A DNA stretch of 64,000 nucleotides from Heliocidaris tuberculata (Eukaryota > Echinodermata > Echinoidea > Camarodonta > Echinometridae): assembly GCA_025618425.1 (NCBI GenBank), contig CM046836.1:15092135-15156134 (forward strand), in the 5' to 3' direction. Under the pieces are notes generated by a model. That model saw only the letters and a program-made list of their open reading frames with translations. It had not been told where the DNA came from and made no database searches. Of the stretch, positions 25,101-36,403 are shown piece by piece. The position numbers and the translations under genes are program-made. The first letter of the stretch is position 1. The number at the start of each line of letters is the position of its first letter.

Positions 25101-28100
25101 CACATATAGCTCAACTTTGTAAGATGCCGTATTTTAATAATCCTCTTTTGTACTTTACATGATTCCAGCACGTTCATTATAATAATGTTTTAAGTATTTA
25201 TCAATGATTTGTGTAATATTTTTAAAAGAGGAAATCAATGAATTGATTTAAAATAATGATATATGAGCCAAATTGAAATCTGGCTGCACTTTGGATAAGT
25301 TTTCAATCTCTCTATATATTAATAAATCAAGCAGTTTTCACATACCCATTTAGGAGAAATACATAGGGTAGTTATATTAAATGATATGCTGTATGGATGT
25401 ATGAGACAATATATTTAATGGGACAAGATCACTGGGCAAGTGTGTAAATAGCAAGCTGGTCATACCTAATTACAGGAACTTATCCCCGCAAATTCTTACC
25501 CCGAATTGGCGTATCCAGTTCCTGACTCCACGTTAGACCTTTGCTGTGGGGTCCTACGACTAGACCTCTGTTGCGATGCTGATGTAGCTGTGGCCTGTGG
25601 TGTAAGGCGCAAGGACCTGCGTTGAGGTTGATCTGTTGCAGTAGCTGCGCTGAGGCCTTTGGTGGTTGAGGGTCTTGGAGGAATGGTGGTAGTGGTGGCT
25701 GGGGTTGCTGTGTAGGAGAGAAAGTGGAAGCAAGAATTTCAGTCTCTGTTGACATTACAAAAGGCAATTTTTCAATCTAATCAAGAAATGTAAGAATATG
25801 AAAAACTGTAATAGTTTACTATTTAGTGAATGAGACATGCTATTTTTATTAATTTATTTTTAATTTGTAAACTTCAAATAGTTGGCTTCACCTTTTTTCT
25901 ACAATTCATTGTAGATGTAAAAATCACACATGTAACTTTTCTTTGAACTGTATATGATGTGTATAGAGAACTTGCATGTCCAGTATAATAGTGCATTGAT
26001 GAAGAGATTGACAAATACTCCATGTCAGATACATCTTGTCAACAAATTGAATTCCATACACATTCTTGTTCACATGTTTTGACCCTTTTGTCTTCTCACC
26101 TTTTTGATGACCACTACTTCCATCCAAACCAGGATAATCATCCATTAGACTCCCTATCAGGCTGTTGTACGGTGGCACCTTCTCTGCCATGAAGGCCTTG
26201 GTGTGGGCTGGCCGTGAGTGGCTGGTGCTAGTGGCTGGTTTGGAGACTGGTGATGGAGATGACACTGTACTAGGTGCCTTGGGCCAGGTGATGGTGGAAA
26301 AGGAACCACTCATGGGCTGTAAAGAACAAAAAAAAGGAGAAAAGAAAAGACTTGTTTCATAACCCTACACTGACTGGACTTTTTGAGAGCATGTTTCCTT
26401 GGCCGTGGAAGGTCCCATCAAAGCCAAATTTTGCACAAACATCAAGCCTCGTATAAAGAGTACCTCTTTATAAATAATAATTCTTTGACGACATATGATA
26501 TCACTTCTTTATCATTTCAACATAATTCATGCAAATTTTTATATCTACTCTGCATTTTCTTAGATATTCCATTTACAAATGAGACATCACGGTCAACTTT
26601 ATAATTTTAGCAGAAAATTTACAAGGGAAAAAAGGAAAAAGGAGTGAGAGAGATGGTTGAAAAAAAAAAGAGAGGATTTTTTTCCAAGATTTTCATGATC
26701 TTACCTCTTGTCCAGACATACTGCTACCTCTGACTGTAGTATCAGTAAGCTGTGACAGACGGCCCTCTGAAACACCATAGCTATCAAACATCTTAGACAG
26801 CCCTGATTTCTGATAGGTTGAATTCAAATCTCCATTCTTGTCATGTTTCACAGCTGAAAACAATGTATAAAGAAATATTTTTCACAGTTTAAGTTAACAT
26901 GAACTTAATTGTGCTTCTTCCCCAGTTCAGAACAATTTGAGAATACATTATCCAGACCATGATGCTCTATAAAGTACTTAAGCTTACTTTTATTTTGAAG
27001 TAAACGAATTACAGTAATTCTTTCAAATCTAGAAAACTTTCAATATTTACCAGGGCTTTGTAACAACACATTTTTCCTGCTTGGCGATTGGTGGAGGGTA
27101 GGATATTAATCCAGGTATTATCAAAGATCATTAAAATGTAATGCTAAGTTTTACTATGGTAAAAATCACAAAGACAATTTCAAACACAAGTAGTCTCATC
27201 CCCCATGACCCCCCCCCCCCCCCCCCCCCCACCAGTCCATTATCTATTCTGGTATGCCTGCAGTTTGGAGAAATATACACATGGCACTGACTCTTTACCA
27301 TTATATGATAATAGTAATACATGTATTTATTTGTAGTAGTATGAAATGTTCTTAGCTACAGTAGGCAACCATCGCAGCGCTCACATCATTCAAAGAATCA
27401 CTTTCTAACATTTACCCCTTTACTAAACCTGGGTAGGGAGAGAGACAATTGATTCAGGAGAGATACAAGAGAGCACATCTCACCTGTATGTCTCCTTCTG
27501 TAACTTGCTGACTCTTCCCCTAGTCTAATGAGCTCCGCAGTTGAGTTGCTCCCCTCAGACAACACTTCCATGTCAGGGTGGGGTGAGATACTACTTGGGA
27601 GGGAGATACTCTCAAGGGATCTACATCAAACACATTAAGAAATTAAGAATTTTACATCAGTGTGTATGCATAAAAGCACAAGTACAGAGTTGTAGCCCTG
27701 CATAATTTTCCGTCAGATTTCTTTGACTTTAGTTGATGAGAAGCAAGACATTTATAATAAGCCTTTTGAAATTGTTTTCTTTATGAAGTAGAATATTCAA
27801 CAAATAATAAGCCAAAAATAATTGACATCTCGGGTGTCCTCCGTCATCAGCCACAAATGTAAAGTCCCACATGCAATAGGCATATGTTTAACCAATAGAC
27901 ATCTTCGTACATGGCCATATGCAAATGAAGCCAGCCTAGCTGCCTAATCCCAAAGCAACCTGCAGACTTGATTAAAGAACCAACCAAAATGGCAAGGTAC
28001 CTTGTACTGACAGAAGGAGCAGATGATATCTTTGACTGGTCTCTTTTCTGTATCCCGGAGGGTCCTTCTGTATCTGAATGTAAGCTCACTTCTTTAAGGG

Positions 28101-30878
28101 GCTTGAAGTCTGAAAAAGAAGATATACACATAGAGAGAGAGAGAGAGAGAGAGGAAAATGGGAAAACTTTTAACGAGTAAATATTTTATCACACAGTGGG
28201 ATGGGGTGAGAGAAAACAAAACAGAAAAAGCTTTGAAGCAAAAAACAACATAAGTTTAAGAAATAGACACATAGCGGGAAGATTTTTTAAATGGTAAAGC
28301 TAGGACATGGAGACTTAGAGAGACAGGAACATTTACTAGGAAGCCTTGTGACAAGAAAAGAGTCCTATTAGTACCAGGAAATTATGATAACAAAGTCATT
28401 ACAACAGTGAATACTGAAGAGATATACTGTCCTGTCCTACATATCAATATACCATTGTTTCATAAATAGTATACAACTTACATACTGTAAAACCAGAAAT
28501 TTTTGCGTGCATGAAACGTTCGCAAATTTCGAGAGTGGTCGAGATTCGCGAGAGTTTCATGCCGTGAAATAATCAAATCACAATCGAAACAACATAAAAT
28601 CATTGCGATTCGCAAAAGTTTCTTGCTGCAAAATTGGCTGTCATTAACAATTCAGGAAAGTTTTATGTCACGAAAGTTTCTGGTTTGACAGTAGTTTTTA
28701 TTAATGGTGCAGGGGGTCTTTGTTAAAATTGGATTTTAAAAAAATGACAAAGAATGGGTGTCCTCTTACCATCAATATCACTGGATGTCTCACTACCTAT
28801 CTGCTCCATAACATAATCCACCAGACCCTCAAGAATCTCCAGGAGGTACTGGAGGGTGACGACGTCTCGGTCAACGATGGCCTGCCCGGTGATGTGGGAG
28901 AGATCGCAGTGAAGGACATCTCTGGACAGGCTATCTATCACGCACTGGACATTGTGAATTTCATCCTCTCGGGTGACTGGACTACGGATGACGTCTGATG
29001 GAGCCATAGAAAATGTAAATATATTGTGTACATCATTGATTATTGGATGAGGTACAATATGTAATTTCACTATGTTTGATTAATTAATTTTATATTTCAT
29101 GGGAGTGCTAAAAACACAAGCATATATTGAGTAAGCTCAAGAGGACCAAGTGCTCAAGTCCAATTGGACTAGGTAAATGGAAATGAATATCTCCATCAAG
29201 GGCACTAGTGCAGCACATTGACCTGGGCCCTCTTGCAAAAAAAAGTTGCATTTAATTGCAACTCAAAAAAATAAACACAACTTGATTTTCAACCAATCAG
29301 GATCACATATTTTGGACATGCGTTTAATTTTTCGAGTTGCTTTAATTGCAACTTTTTATGCAAGAGGGCCCTGGTCTCATACAAAATTATCCCATTCCAA
29401 GATTCCTTGGAAAAAAACAAAACAACAACAACATCTCCTTGCAATGTAAAGGCATGATAAAAGCAGCGAAAGCAGCGAGAATGAATTTTCAACACATTGA
29501 TGGTCCAAATATCATATAAATTTCTCCAATATAACTGAACAGCCCATCAATTCAACCTGTGAGGGGTGTTCAATTAGACTTGATAAATTATTTTTATAGA
29601 GAGTCAGCAACATCTACAGATGTCACACATTTATCCTTATGATGAACACAACAAACTTTCTTTTCGGGGAAGGGGTGTACAAGTTGACTACATCTCTCAG
29701 AAAACAAAGTTGTAATGATAATGTGCATGCTATTTGCAATCATTTCAATAATATCCCTGTCACTACCATAAACATAATATGTACAAACTCAAGAATTTTG
29801 GTTCTGTGGAACAAGAGGATTAAAAGATATGCTTACCTTTGAGTCTGTCTCCCAGTATCCCCTCATAGAGAATGACAAACGACGATGGCTCACATTCTGA
29901 TAGAACCCTCACGGGAGTGATTTGGAATTTGCGGAAAAGTTCATTGGCGATGGCAACAAACTCTGTTGGAATCAAAGAAAACTCAAATCCATGTGTAATT
30001 GATCTTTTAAAGAAAATTACAAATGAGAAGGCATAAAACTCCACTCATTTTCAACAAAAACACTTCTGAAAACCATTGACAACCATGCCTTTCCACTTTC
30101 TTCAAGCAGCTCTCAAATGCTGTAGCCAGGAGCACCACATGATAATTTGGGAAAGACACCTATTTCTTTTTCTCTGAATCATATACCTCCTTCAAACCAT
30201 ATTTTCATATAACATGTTCCAAGCCTGCCAAGTGTCTAGCCCTGGTCCACCAATTTCACTCCCTTCATTCTTTTGTGATACTTGCCAAAAACTAGTTCAT
30301 TCACAAAGTAATAATATTCTATTACTGTAGATTTTATATTTGTTCATAAAGTATTTAAAAAGAGAGATCTGTGCCATGTTCAAGGAAGTTTGCATTCATT
30401 TGGAATTTCGTTAATGTACATTACAATGTTAAATCTACAAATCAAAGTAACAACATACATGTATGTTGCACATCAGGGGTGGATCCAGGATTTGGGGAAT
30501 ATTTTAAAGAGGTGGGGGGAGGGTTCCCAAATTTTCTGAGAAGCAAAAAGAAAGAAAGTTATCACATTTACAGGGGCCTTGGGACACATTTTTGGTGTTG
30601 TGTACTTAGGTTTTCCAATTGGATTTATAGATATCAAAGGGGGCACAAGCTGGATGTGCCCCCTAAATCTGCGAGAGCACAAGTTCATAACATGTATTCT
30701 TCATCATTTCCCACCTATTATTTAAAAAAATGAAAATAAATCAACACTGAACATTTTGTAAAAATGATTCCTTTGACTATTTTTACAAGTAACACACACA
30801 CACACACACACGCACACCCACACACACACACAAACACATACCATCTTTACTGGATCCTGAAGCAGTAGAGCGTGGCAT
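15738..30878 (-). CDS. CEP95: CEP95, centrosomal protein of 95 kDa (19 coding exons, 1,151 residues)
   Basis: Exons, 5' to 3' on the minus strand: 30878-30842, 29962-29837, 28994-28770, 28109-28001, 27620-27484, 26853-26705, 26316-26100, 25707-25500, 25019-24338, 24015-23906, 23585-23365, 23131-22875, 21847-21652, 20495-20326, 19103-19029, 18588-18436, 17853-17720, 17366-17282, 15902-15738. They sum to 3,456 bp with every phase matching. Residues about 13-115 (EFVAIANELF, ILYEGILGD, HNVQCVIDSL, LSHITGQAIV, LLEILEGLVDYV) match the calponin-homology-like N-terminus of vertebrate CEP95. Residues 403-630 are a Ser/Arg/Gln-rich exon, and there is an acidic run near residue 715. Residues about 949-1151 are charged coiled coil ending in MAKYKAQL. 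The human protein is about 821 residues, so the middle is expanded here. The family localises to centrosomes and spindle poles; its molecular role is poorly known. Confidence 0.92.
16008..16552. mobile_element. TTAA-flanked MITE, family E1 (intact copy)
   Basis: TTAA lies at 16004-16007 and 16553-16556. Imperfect inverted ends: AGAGCAATCCAACCTT on the left and, reversed, ATGGAAATCCAGACTT on the right. The 545-bp body has no ORF. A second copy at 33,345-37,348 in reverse orientation is broken by later insertions, and this intact copy defines its empty sites. Confidence 0.7.
16609..17016. mobile_element. piggyBac-like MITE, copy 1 (TTAA-CCCTTTCAAGAC)
   Basis: TTAA at 16605-16608 and 17017-17020. 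TIRs are CCCTTTCAAGAC and, reversed, CCCTTTCAGGAC. TTAA plus CCC ends are the piggyBac signature. Body 408 bp, noncoding, in a CEP95 intron. It includes a palindrome CCACATTTTGTGG. The second copy is at 21,976-22,382. Confidence 0.8.
19430..20100. other. CEP95 intron sequence with a retroposon-like 3' tail
   Basis: On the minus strand the segment ending near 19,440 reads CAATGTCTCTTTATACCACAATAAATTT followed by A-rich sequence, like the 3' end of a non-LTR element. No reverse-transcriptase fragment is visible. The remainder is AT-rich intron without recognised content. Confidence 0.3.
20546..21175 (-). repeat. Four tandem partial copies of the 3' splice site and start of CEP95 exon 14
   Basis: The block from intron end into the first ~25 codons of exon 14 (RIGDDDLLPTLMHEFPFLHVS) recurs upstream in the intron at about 20,546-20,625, 20,655-20,740, 20,808-20,880 and 21,100-21,175. 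The second of these keeps the acceptor (atttgcag), phase and sense codons with few changes. The first has lost its AG, and the last has a stop. None has a donor. A MITE (20,882-21,059) sits between the third and fourth. Confidence 0.8.
20882..21059. mobile_element. Tc1/mariner-type MITE (TIR TACAGTTAACTCTGC)
   Basis: Ends TACAGGTAACTCTGCCTAAG and, reversed, TACAGTTAACTCTGCATAAG, with TA at each border. The interior repeats TTCGACTTAGGCGA-like motifs in both orientations. 178 bp. Confidence 0.8.
21976..22382. mobile_element. piggyBac-like MITE, copy 2
   Basis: Same family and orientation as 16,609-17,016, flanked by TTAA at 21972-21975 and 22383-22386, ends CCCTTTCGAGAC and CCCTTTCAAGAC. Also in a CEP95 intron. 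The copies are alignable throughout but clearly diverged. Confidence 0.8.
23586..23700 (-). repeat. ~115-nt polypyrimidine tract (GA/CT repeat) at the acceptor of CEP95 exon 11
   Basis: On the minus strand almost every base from 23,700 down to the AG before exon 11 is C or T, far longer than a normal polypyrimidine tract. It also creates long low-complexity open frames on both strands that are not genes. Confidence 0.9.
24338..25019 (-). CDS. CEP95: CEP95 exon 9: long Ser/Arg/Gln-rich exon with 34-residue internal repeats
   Basis: The 682-bp exon encodes residues 403-630 with no predicted fold. Two adjacent 34-residue units (about 493-526 and 527-560) share the pattern YPxRxPxHQxSxAxxRYR...SSxERER, and a third partial unit begins YPAMLPPH. 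A degenerate earlier unit starts YPAKLPQP. The exon then becomes Arg/Ser/Glu-rich and ends DMEDSYDQ. Repeat expansion explains part of the extra length against vertebrate CEP95. Confidence 0.85.
28483..28693. mobile_element. Tc1/mariner-type MITE (TIR TACTGTAAAACCAGAAA)
   Basis: Ends TACTGTAAAACCAGAAA and, reversed, TACTGTCAAACCAGAAA, with TA target. The 211-bp interior carries inverted TTCGCGA and GAAAGTTT motifs. In a CEP95 intron. Confidence 0.8.
28770..29962 (-). CDS. CEP95: CEP95 exons 2-3: calponin-homology-like domain
   Basis: The two exons (29962-29837 and 28994-28770) encode residues 13-129. They carry the stretches that identify the gene: FVAIANELFRKF, VILYEGILGDRLK, DEIHNVQCVIDSLS, LSHITGQAIVDRD and LQYLLEILEGLVDYVMEQ, each alignable with the human N-terminus. 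The codon split at the junction (AAA G|AC) gives Lys-Asp. CH-like domains of this kind in ciliary and centrosomal proteins can bind microtubules; no such test is known to me for this protein. Confidence 0.9.
29225..29371. mobile_element. 147-bp palindromic MITE (TIR GGGCCCTCTTGCA)
   Basis: Both ends read GGGCCCTCTTGCA inward, followed by A-rich sequence and GTTGCA(A)TTTAATTGCAACT motifs, so about 40 bp pair at each end. The target duplication is not clear. Confidence 0.7.
30789..30836. repeat. (CA)n microsatellite
   Basis: About 23 CA units with a few interruptions, directly before the first coding exon of CEP95 on its intron side (downstream of the donor at 30841). Confidence 0.9.
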
Positions 30879-30905
30879 CACTTTAGCATTATCCAAGTCT
30901 TGCAA
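30842..30905 (-). CDS. CEP95: CEP95 first coding exon with short upstream ORF
   Basis: After an attttcag acceptor the exon reads through 27 bp of leader to ATG at 30878-30876, then 12 codons and one base (K-D-G|). The split codon G|AG with the next exon gives Glu before FVAIAN, at the same place as in human CEP95. A three-codon uORF (ATG CTA AAG TGA) overlaps the leader just upstream of the start, which could damp translation. An untranslated exon must lie further to the right. Confidence 0.8.
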
Positions 30906-30985
30906 CTGAAAATCTGAAGGGAAAAATAAAACCACAAACACAAAATTAACAAGTGAATGAGTAAATTACGCAATGCGTAATAAAT

Positions 30986-31777
30986 GTCCCCGCCGGAAGT
31001 GCAGATCTGTGGAAATTAACTAGCCTGAACCTTAAAACTTCAGTGAAAAACTTAAGTGAATAAAATAATGTTACTGCATGCAAAAGAAGAGAATACCAAC
31101 AATGCATGTATACAACTGAAATATAAAACATGAAAACATTATGAACCTTCAGCCATTTTGAATAAATTTGCATAAATTCGCATGAATAATGAATTTCAAA
31201 ATTCTGTGTAGAAGTTTGGAAGCCCCCACCCAGCCCTATCAGATAAAACAATCGGAATCAAAATCCGATGTGAAATAGAGGAGAAGTAGCATTTTTCGTC
31301 AATTTTGAATAAATTTGCATAAATTTGCATAATTAATGAATTTCAAAATTCTGTGTAGAAGTTTGGAAGCCCCCACCCAGCCCTATCAGATAAAACAATC
31401 GGAATCAAAATCCGATGTGAAATAGAGGAGAAGTAGCATTTTTCGTCAATTTTGAATAAATTTGCATAAATTTGCATAATTAATGAATTTCAAAATTCTG
31501 TGTAGAAGTTTGGAAGCCCCCACCCAGCCCTATCAGATAAAACAATCGGAATCAAAATCCGATTTGAAATAGAGGAGAAGTAGCATTTTTCGTCAATTTT
31601 GAATAAATTTGCATAAATTTGCATAATTAATGAATTTCAAAATTCTGTGTAGAAGTTTGGAAGCCCCCACCCAGCCCTATCAGATAAAACAATCAGAATC
31701 AAAATCGGCCAAGAAATGACGGAGAAGTAGCATTTTCTAACATTTGAGCACACACGGACAGACGGACGGACGGACGG

Positions 31778-31808
<31 letters not shown>

Positions 31809-31858
31809 CGAACGGAGCCCGTTTCATAGTCCCCTCGCGAACTTCGTTCGGCGGGGAC
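30986..31858 (+). mobile_element. Helentron/HINE-like element with four 147-bp tandem units
   Basis: It starts GTCCCCGCCG and ends with a 30-bp hairpin (31829-31858) whose closing arm is the reverse of the same sequence. Between them are four ~147-bp units (anchors at 31,211, 31,358, 31,505 and 31,652) and then (GGAC)n plus (CA)n microsatellites. The unit contains AATTTCAAAATTCTGTGTAGAAG, the reverse of the unit in the element at 5016-5895, so both belong to one superfamily. It lies in the first CEP95 intron. Confidence 0.65.
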
Positions 31859-31859
31859 A

Positions 31860-33340
31860 AATAAATAGAGTAATTTTTTTATACAAAGAAAAGTGCCACA
31901 TCAGTTCATGTCTATGAATTTCAAACACAAGCTTTTTAATGTACAAATAGTGTCTTCAGACTCACACACAAAGACACTGCAAATGGTTTAAGCATTTTTA
32001 TGGCATTGCCATGTAGTGCTGTCTTTGAAAGGCCTTTTGATGATTAATCTATTTTGCCATTAAAAAAATTGAAGCCATGTACACAAGTATTCCTCATTCA
32101 AATGAATATCCTTTTTGATATACATATCAGAAGTTAGGGTACAAAATATAGAAGTATGAGGAATAGATCTTTCTAAACGTCCTCCTCATTTCTTTATCTA
32201 TCTATCTATCACAAATTCTTTTTCCTGCAGATAATTTTGTGAAAATTACATTATCAAAAATGATACGATTATTATTTTTTACTGTGCACTGTAAACTCTT
32301 CTTAAGTTGCATACAGATTTATGAAGTTTTCAGATGAATTTAGGGTTGAATGATGTATTCGGTTGGTCCAGAAATCATGAATTTTGTCAAAAGTGCCAAA
32401 GTCGGAAAAATTAAAAGACAGAGAAAATCAGTGCTGACAAGAGTCTACAGCAATAACTGCCTTTATGAAGCTAAAAAATAATCATTGAGAAGACACATAT
32501 CTATAGTTATAGACCATGCTGTCTTGTCGAATTTTTGTCAAAAAATGTGCTGAGGTAGGTCATCTTCAGTTACCTTTTACTTTTGTTTGATCTTTTTAGA
32601 TGGTCATTTCCTTTTTCCTCTATCCAATTTGTCAGACTGTAGCTACTCCGGACTAATCACTGATAAGGCCAAATGAAATTCATTCCTAGCTCCTTGTCCA
32701 AATCCAATCCTCCTTCCCTTTATTCAGCCCACCTCAATTTTTTTTTGTATATTTGATATTTTTGTATTCTGAGTACATCCAGACAATAACAAGTCATTAA
32801 TGTACTAATGTAATTTAACCTTGTTTTGAACCTCTAAAGTGCATGTACAAACAGAATTGAATGAATAAAACTTGTGTCGAATTTGACCCAATGAAAAGGC
32901 AATAGCATTTTTATGTAGAGTCTATAGGAAAAAAGATCAAATATCAAAGAACAGTCATTTTCAAAAAATCCAGATGAGAAACTAGTCAAGTACACTCCCA
33001 TAAAATAAATTTTACTTGGCCTAATCTAGACCTATTTACACACAACACCAAATGTATAAAGTCCCAGAGCAAACACTACATGCATGTACAAGGTAATCAA
33101 CTTTGAGGTCATTTAAGTCCTTTAGATAAAACTGTAGATGCAATACCTTATAAGTGCCTAAACTAAAGCTAAAACTTTTAAAAGCCTTTTTTCTTTTTTG
33201 ACAATTCCAAATGTTAATTTCCATAAAATGGATGGCATCCTAATCAAAATTTTAAAAATAGATCTAGAAATACCTTAATCTCTCTGCACTGTACACGGCC
33301 CATCCAAATTCGATCAAACTAATTCCACACTTTTCATCAT
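31860..33340. other. AT-rich CEP95 intron sequence, nothing recognised
   Basis: Both strands were read for exon-like open frames with splice sites and for inverted ends; none was convincing. A short (TATC)n run is at about 32,198-32,212. Confidence 0.5.
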
Positions 33341-33361
33341 TCAAGGGAAATCCAACCTTAA

Positions 33362-33843
33362 AGTGATTGATTAACTTTGTGAAAAATTGTAAAATCAGCT
33401 CAAATGCCAGTGAATTGTGTGCAGTCCTCTAACTACATATATAATTAAGGATATGTGAAAGTATGAGAGAAAATGGAACCCGTTTACTATCCTAAAAAAG
33501 AGAAAATGGCGATCAATCGCTAGCGCAAGTCGCTCGGCTTCTTCGCTGCGCTGCAGTCACAAAAACCAAGCACCAGCGCTTGGCGATTTCAGAGCGGGTT
33601 TCCAGCCCCTACGGTATTCTGTGATAGAGCGAGGTATGCCAACCGTAAGAGTTCTTTAGGGTTCGGTGGTACTCTATCCCGACATCAATGTTCAATCGTA
33701 AATATCTTGATATATAAACGGCCGATCAGCTTATAAAACTCAGGCGATTCCTGTCTGAGCTAAAGGTTTGCAATTATGATTACAGCATTAGCTGGAACAG
33801 TGTTGTTGTTTTTTTCAATCCTGGGCAAAGTTAATCAATGCCT
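33362..33843. mobile_element. 482-bp TTAA-flanked MITE, copy 1
   Basis: Flanked by TTAA (33358-33361 and 33844-33847). 18-bp ends AGTGATTGATTAACTTTG and, reversed, AGGCATTGATTAACTTTG. The intact E1 copy has TCC..TTAATGGCAAG uninterrupted, so it gives the empty site and confirms the TTAA duplication. The interior has a CpG-rich palindromic part (GCTTGG, AAGCACCAGCGCTTGG). No protein. Confidence 0.88.
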
Positions 33844-34104
33844 TTAATGGCAAGTTGTTCTGAAAGAAAGAGGAAAAATCAGAGAAGCAGATTGGTGAAA
33901 CTTTGAAAGTTTGAACGAAATCGGACAAGCAATAAGAAAGTTATGAATTTTTGAAAGTTGTAATCACTATACATATGGAAATTTCAAATTGGCCGAACAG
34001 GCAATGTCACTGTGATGTAGTTGCGGACAACTCCCCTGTTCGCTCCAACACACAAAATGACTAAAATGTTACTTTTATCAAAATGTATTACTCAGTAGGA
34101 TCCA

Positions 34105-34436
34105 CTCATGCCTATGTGGGAATGTGTCCAACATTCACTGTTGCAGCAGTTGAAAACAGACAACAAAATTGCTCTAAGCAAGACTTAATTTTCTTAAATT
34201 TGCTAGATTACCTGACTCAGAGAGTCTTCAACTCTTACTGTGCCACAAATTTGGGGATTCAGAGTTGAAAGTGAAATTTTAAATAATCATTTTCCACTCA
34301 TGTAAGAATGATCTAGACTGGAAAAAGGCCCGCTAATAATACACACAAAAGCTATTGAAGCCTATTCACCCGTGAAAACTATTATGGAGTACAAGCTTAT
34401 CTTCAGATAAGTTGTACATATAAGTGGTAGATCTAG
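34105..34436. mobile_element. E2 element, copy a (uninterrupted)
   Basis: Starts CACTCATGCCTATG and ends near TACATATAAGTG. It is inserted in E1 between AGGATC repeats. It contains GCTCTAAGCAAGA, CTAGATTACCTGA and GATCTAGACTGGAAAAAGG, all repeated in copy b. At its centre it shows the sequence that is split by the hAT-like element in copy b, i.e. the empty site. Exact ends are uncertain. Confidence 0.6.
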
Positions 34437-34698
34437 GATCTTTTTCTTTCATGGGGACCTATAACAATATGCTATCTTGAATATATTTTGAGTAACTACC
34501 CCATTGGCACTCATAGGCCCTTGCCTATGTGGGACTGTGTCCAACATTCACTGCTGCAGCAGTCAAAAACAGACAGCAAAATTGCTCTAAGCAAGATTTA
34601 ATTTTCTTAAATTTGCTAGATTACCTGATTCAGGGACTCTTCAACTCTTACTCTGTGCCACGAATTTGGGGATTCAGAATTGAAAGTGAAATTTAAAA

Positions 34699-36403
34699 TA
34701 GTGCTGTTTCCGAACCGCCGAACCGAACGGAAATTCGCCGAACATGGCACTTCCGAACCGAACCGAACCGAACCGAACGCAAAGGCTTGGTTCGTATGTT
34801 CGGCGGCAAAATGTAAAGGTTAGTGTTCGCTACTTAGTTTGGCATTTTATAGGCTTATAATTTCAAATCACTGTTTCTTTAATATTTCTGTTTTCTTTCG
34901 TTGTGTTTTATTCCTCTCCTAATCCTTTCCCATTGCCAACGAAAGAAATGAATTTTGTTCTCACTCCAAGGAGCAAATCAGCAAACGCTTGGTTTGGAAC
35001 TTCGGAGGTTCGGCGGAAAATACAAACGTTTTTGTTCATTGCTTACTTTATCTGAGTCCTATGATTTCAAGTCGTCACTTTCTTTTTCTAATTTCCTTTG
35101 TTTATTCGTTATTTCTATTTCCCTTTCTACTTTCTTTTTGTTGTCACTCTGAAAGAGAAGAGCTATCGAAGTAATCAAACTTTTAGTTAATACGGCAACA
35201 AGGTGAGTTTGATAGATTGAGGCAGCTTTGATGCAAGACAGTTGATTTTGCAGATAAAATGAACATCTGATTGAAGATTATTGTGAGGGGGAGAGATTGG
35301 GGAGAAAAGGAGAAGAGAAGGGTAATGTAATAACAAAGGCACTGTGATTTGGAAATAATGAGAACTAAAATAAAATAAAGGTTTAATAAACTTGCCAGGG
35401 CCCTCTTTTGTGAACTTTAATAGATCGCATTTTCAAAGTAATGATGCAATCTATCAGAAATTACGAAAAAGGGCCATGGAAGGTGGAGAAGAGATGAGTG
35501 GAAGTGAAATGAATGAATGAATTAGGTCGGAGTTCAAAACAAAATAGGAGAATGAACGTCTTTTGTTCCCAGAGTTATGCTGTCCTTGCCCACATCATGC
35601 CCACACAGACCCAATTCAAGCTTAATCTGTGGTTTTTTTCTTATCACATTCTCAATTTCAAACATAAACAGCGCGATAATTAATTGTCCCCCAAGAGAGC
35701 TGTAAAGCCCAGCGCAACACGCAGTGCAATCGCGCCCCTGAGCCCCGCCCCGGCCACACTCTTCTCCACGTGGAAGAAAAAAAAAGCATCACTGCGCCAT
35801 AAAATTTGACCAATAGAACGGCAATGAAAGTGTTTTCTTGCATATGCATGATCCAATCGGCTGTGGCACGTGATTATTCGCGAATGTGATTGGCCGTCAC
35901 CTTACCTTCCCAGAAAGCGCTCTCTGTGTACGGCTAGCTCCCACTGCACATGCACACTGAACGCTTTCTCTATTATGCTAGCTGACGTCGCGATCGCCGG
36001 CCATGAATATGATTGGTCGGTGATCGTGACGTCACGCGCACTGTATGTGTACGGAGCTGTGCAGTGTAATGTGCATTGCGTAACATGCACCATGGAGGTG
36101 TAAAGAGAACTTCGCGTCTATCATCAAGACTTGGTGATAAACAGAGAAAGAGAAAGAGAGAGAGCCGAATAATTATGTCAACAACTGGTTTCTCTGGGGG
36201 CTTGTTGTCCGCCAGAGACTCCTGGAATGTGACAGGGGGCACGCGAGCGCAATTAATCTTATTGGGGGTAACTCTTTGTCTTCCTTTCTTCCTCAATGCT
36301 CTTGCACTTCCGAACCTTCGAACCGAACCAAAGTTCGAACGAAAAATGCCGAACCCTTCCGAACCGAACCGAACCCGAACATGGCGCTCGATCGACAGCA
36401 CTA
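34699..36403. mobile_element. 1,705-bp hAT-like element with 8-bp target duplication ATTTAAAA
   Basis: Ends TAGTGCTGT both ways and flanks ATTTAAAA (34691-34698 and 36404-36411). The ends fit the hAT rule (YARNG, 8-bp duplication), and the empty site is visible in E2 copy a. Both subterminal regions hold clusters of CCGAACC pentamer-type repeats. Inside are an imperfect duplication (34,745-34,900 against 34,975-35,110) and a CpG-rich promoter-like part (35,660-36,110). No transposase recognised, so it is nonautonomous. Confidence 0.82.
35906..36050 (-). promoter_or_regulatory. Candidate CEP95 promoter and noncoding first exon
   Basis: On the minus strand this stretch holds TGACGTCA (36034-36027, a perfect CRE), a CCAAT motif near 36,013, a second CRE-like GACGTC near 35,988, then about 90 bp ending in the strong donor GGGAAG|GTAAGG (exon end 35906). 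The area is CpG-rich, unlike its surroundings. The order CRE, CCAAT, exon, donor is what a TATA-less minus-strand promoter would show. The distance to the first coding exon of CEP95 is 5 kb. The link to CEP95 is inference; the whole stretch lies inside a 1.7-kb hAT-like insertion. Confidence 0.42.
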
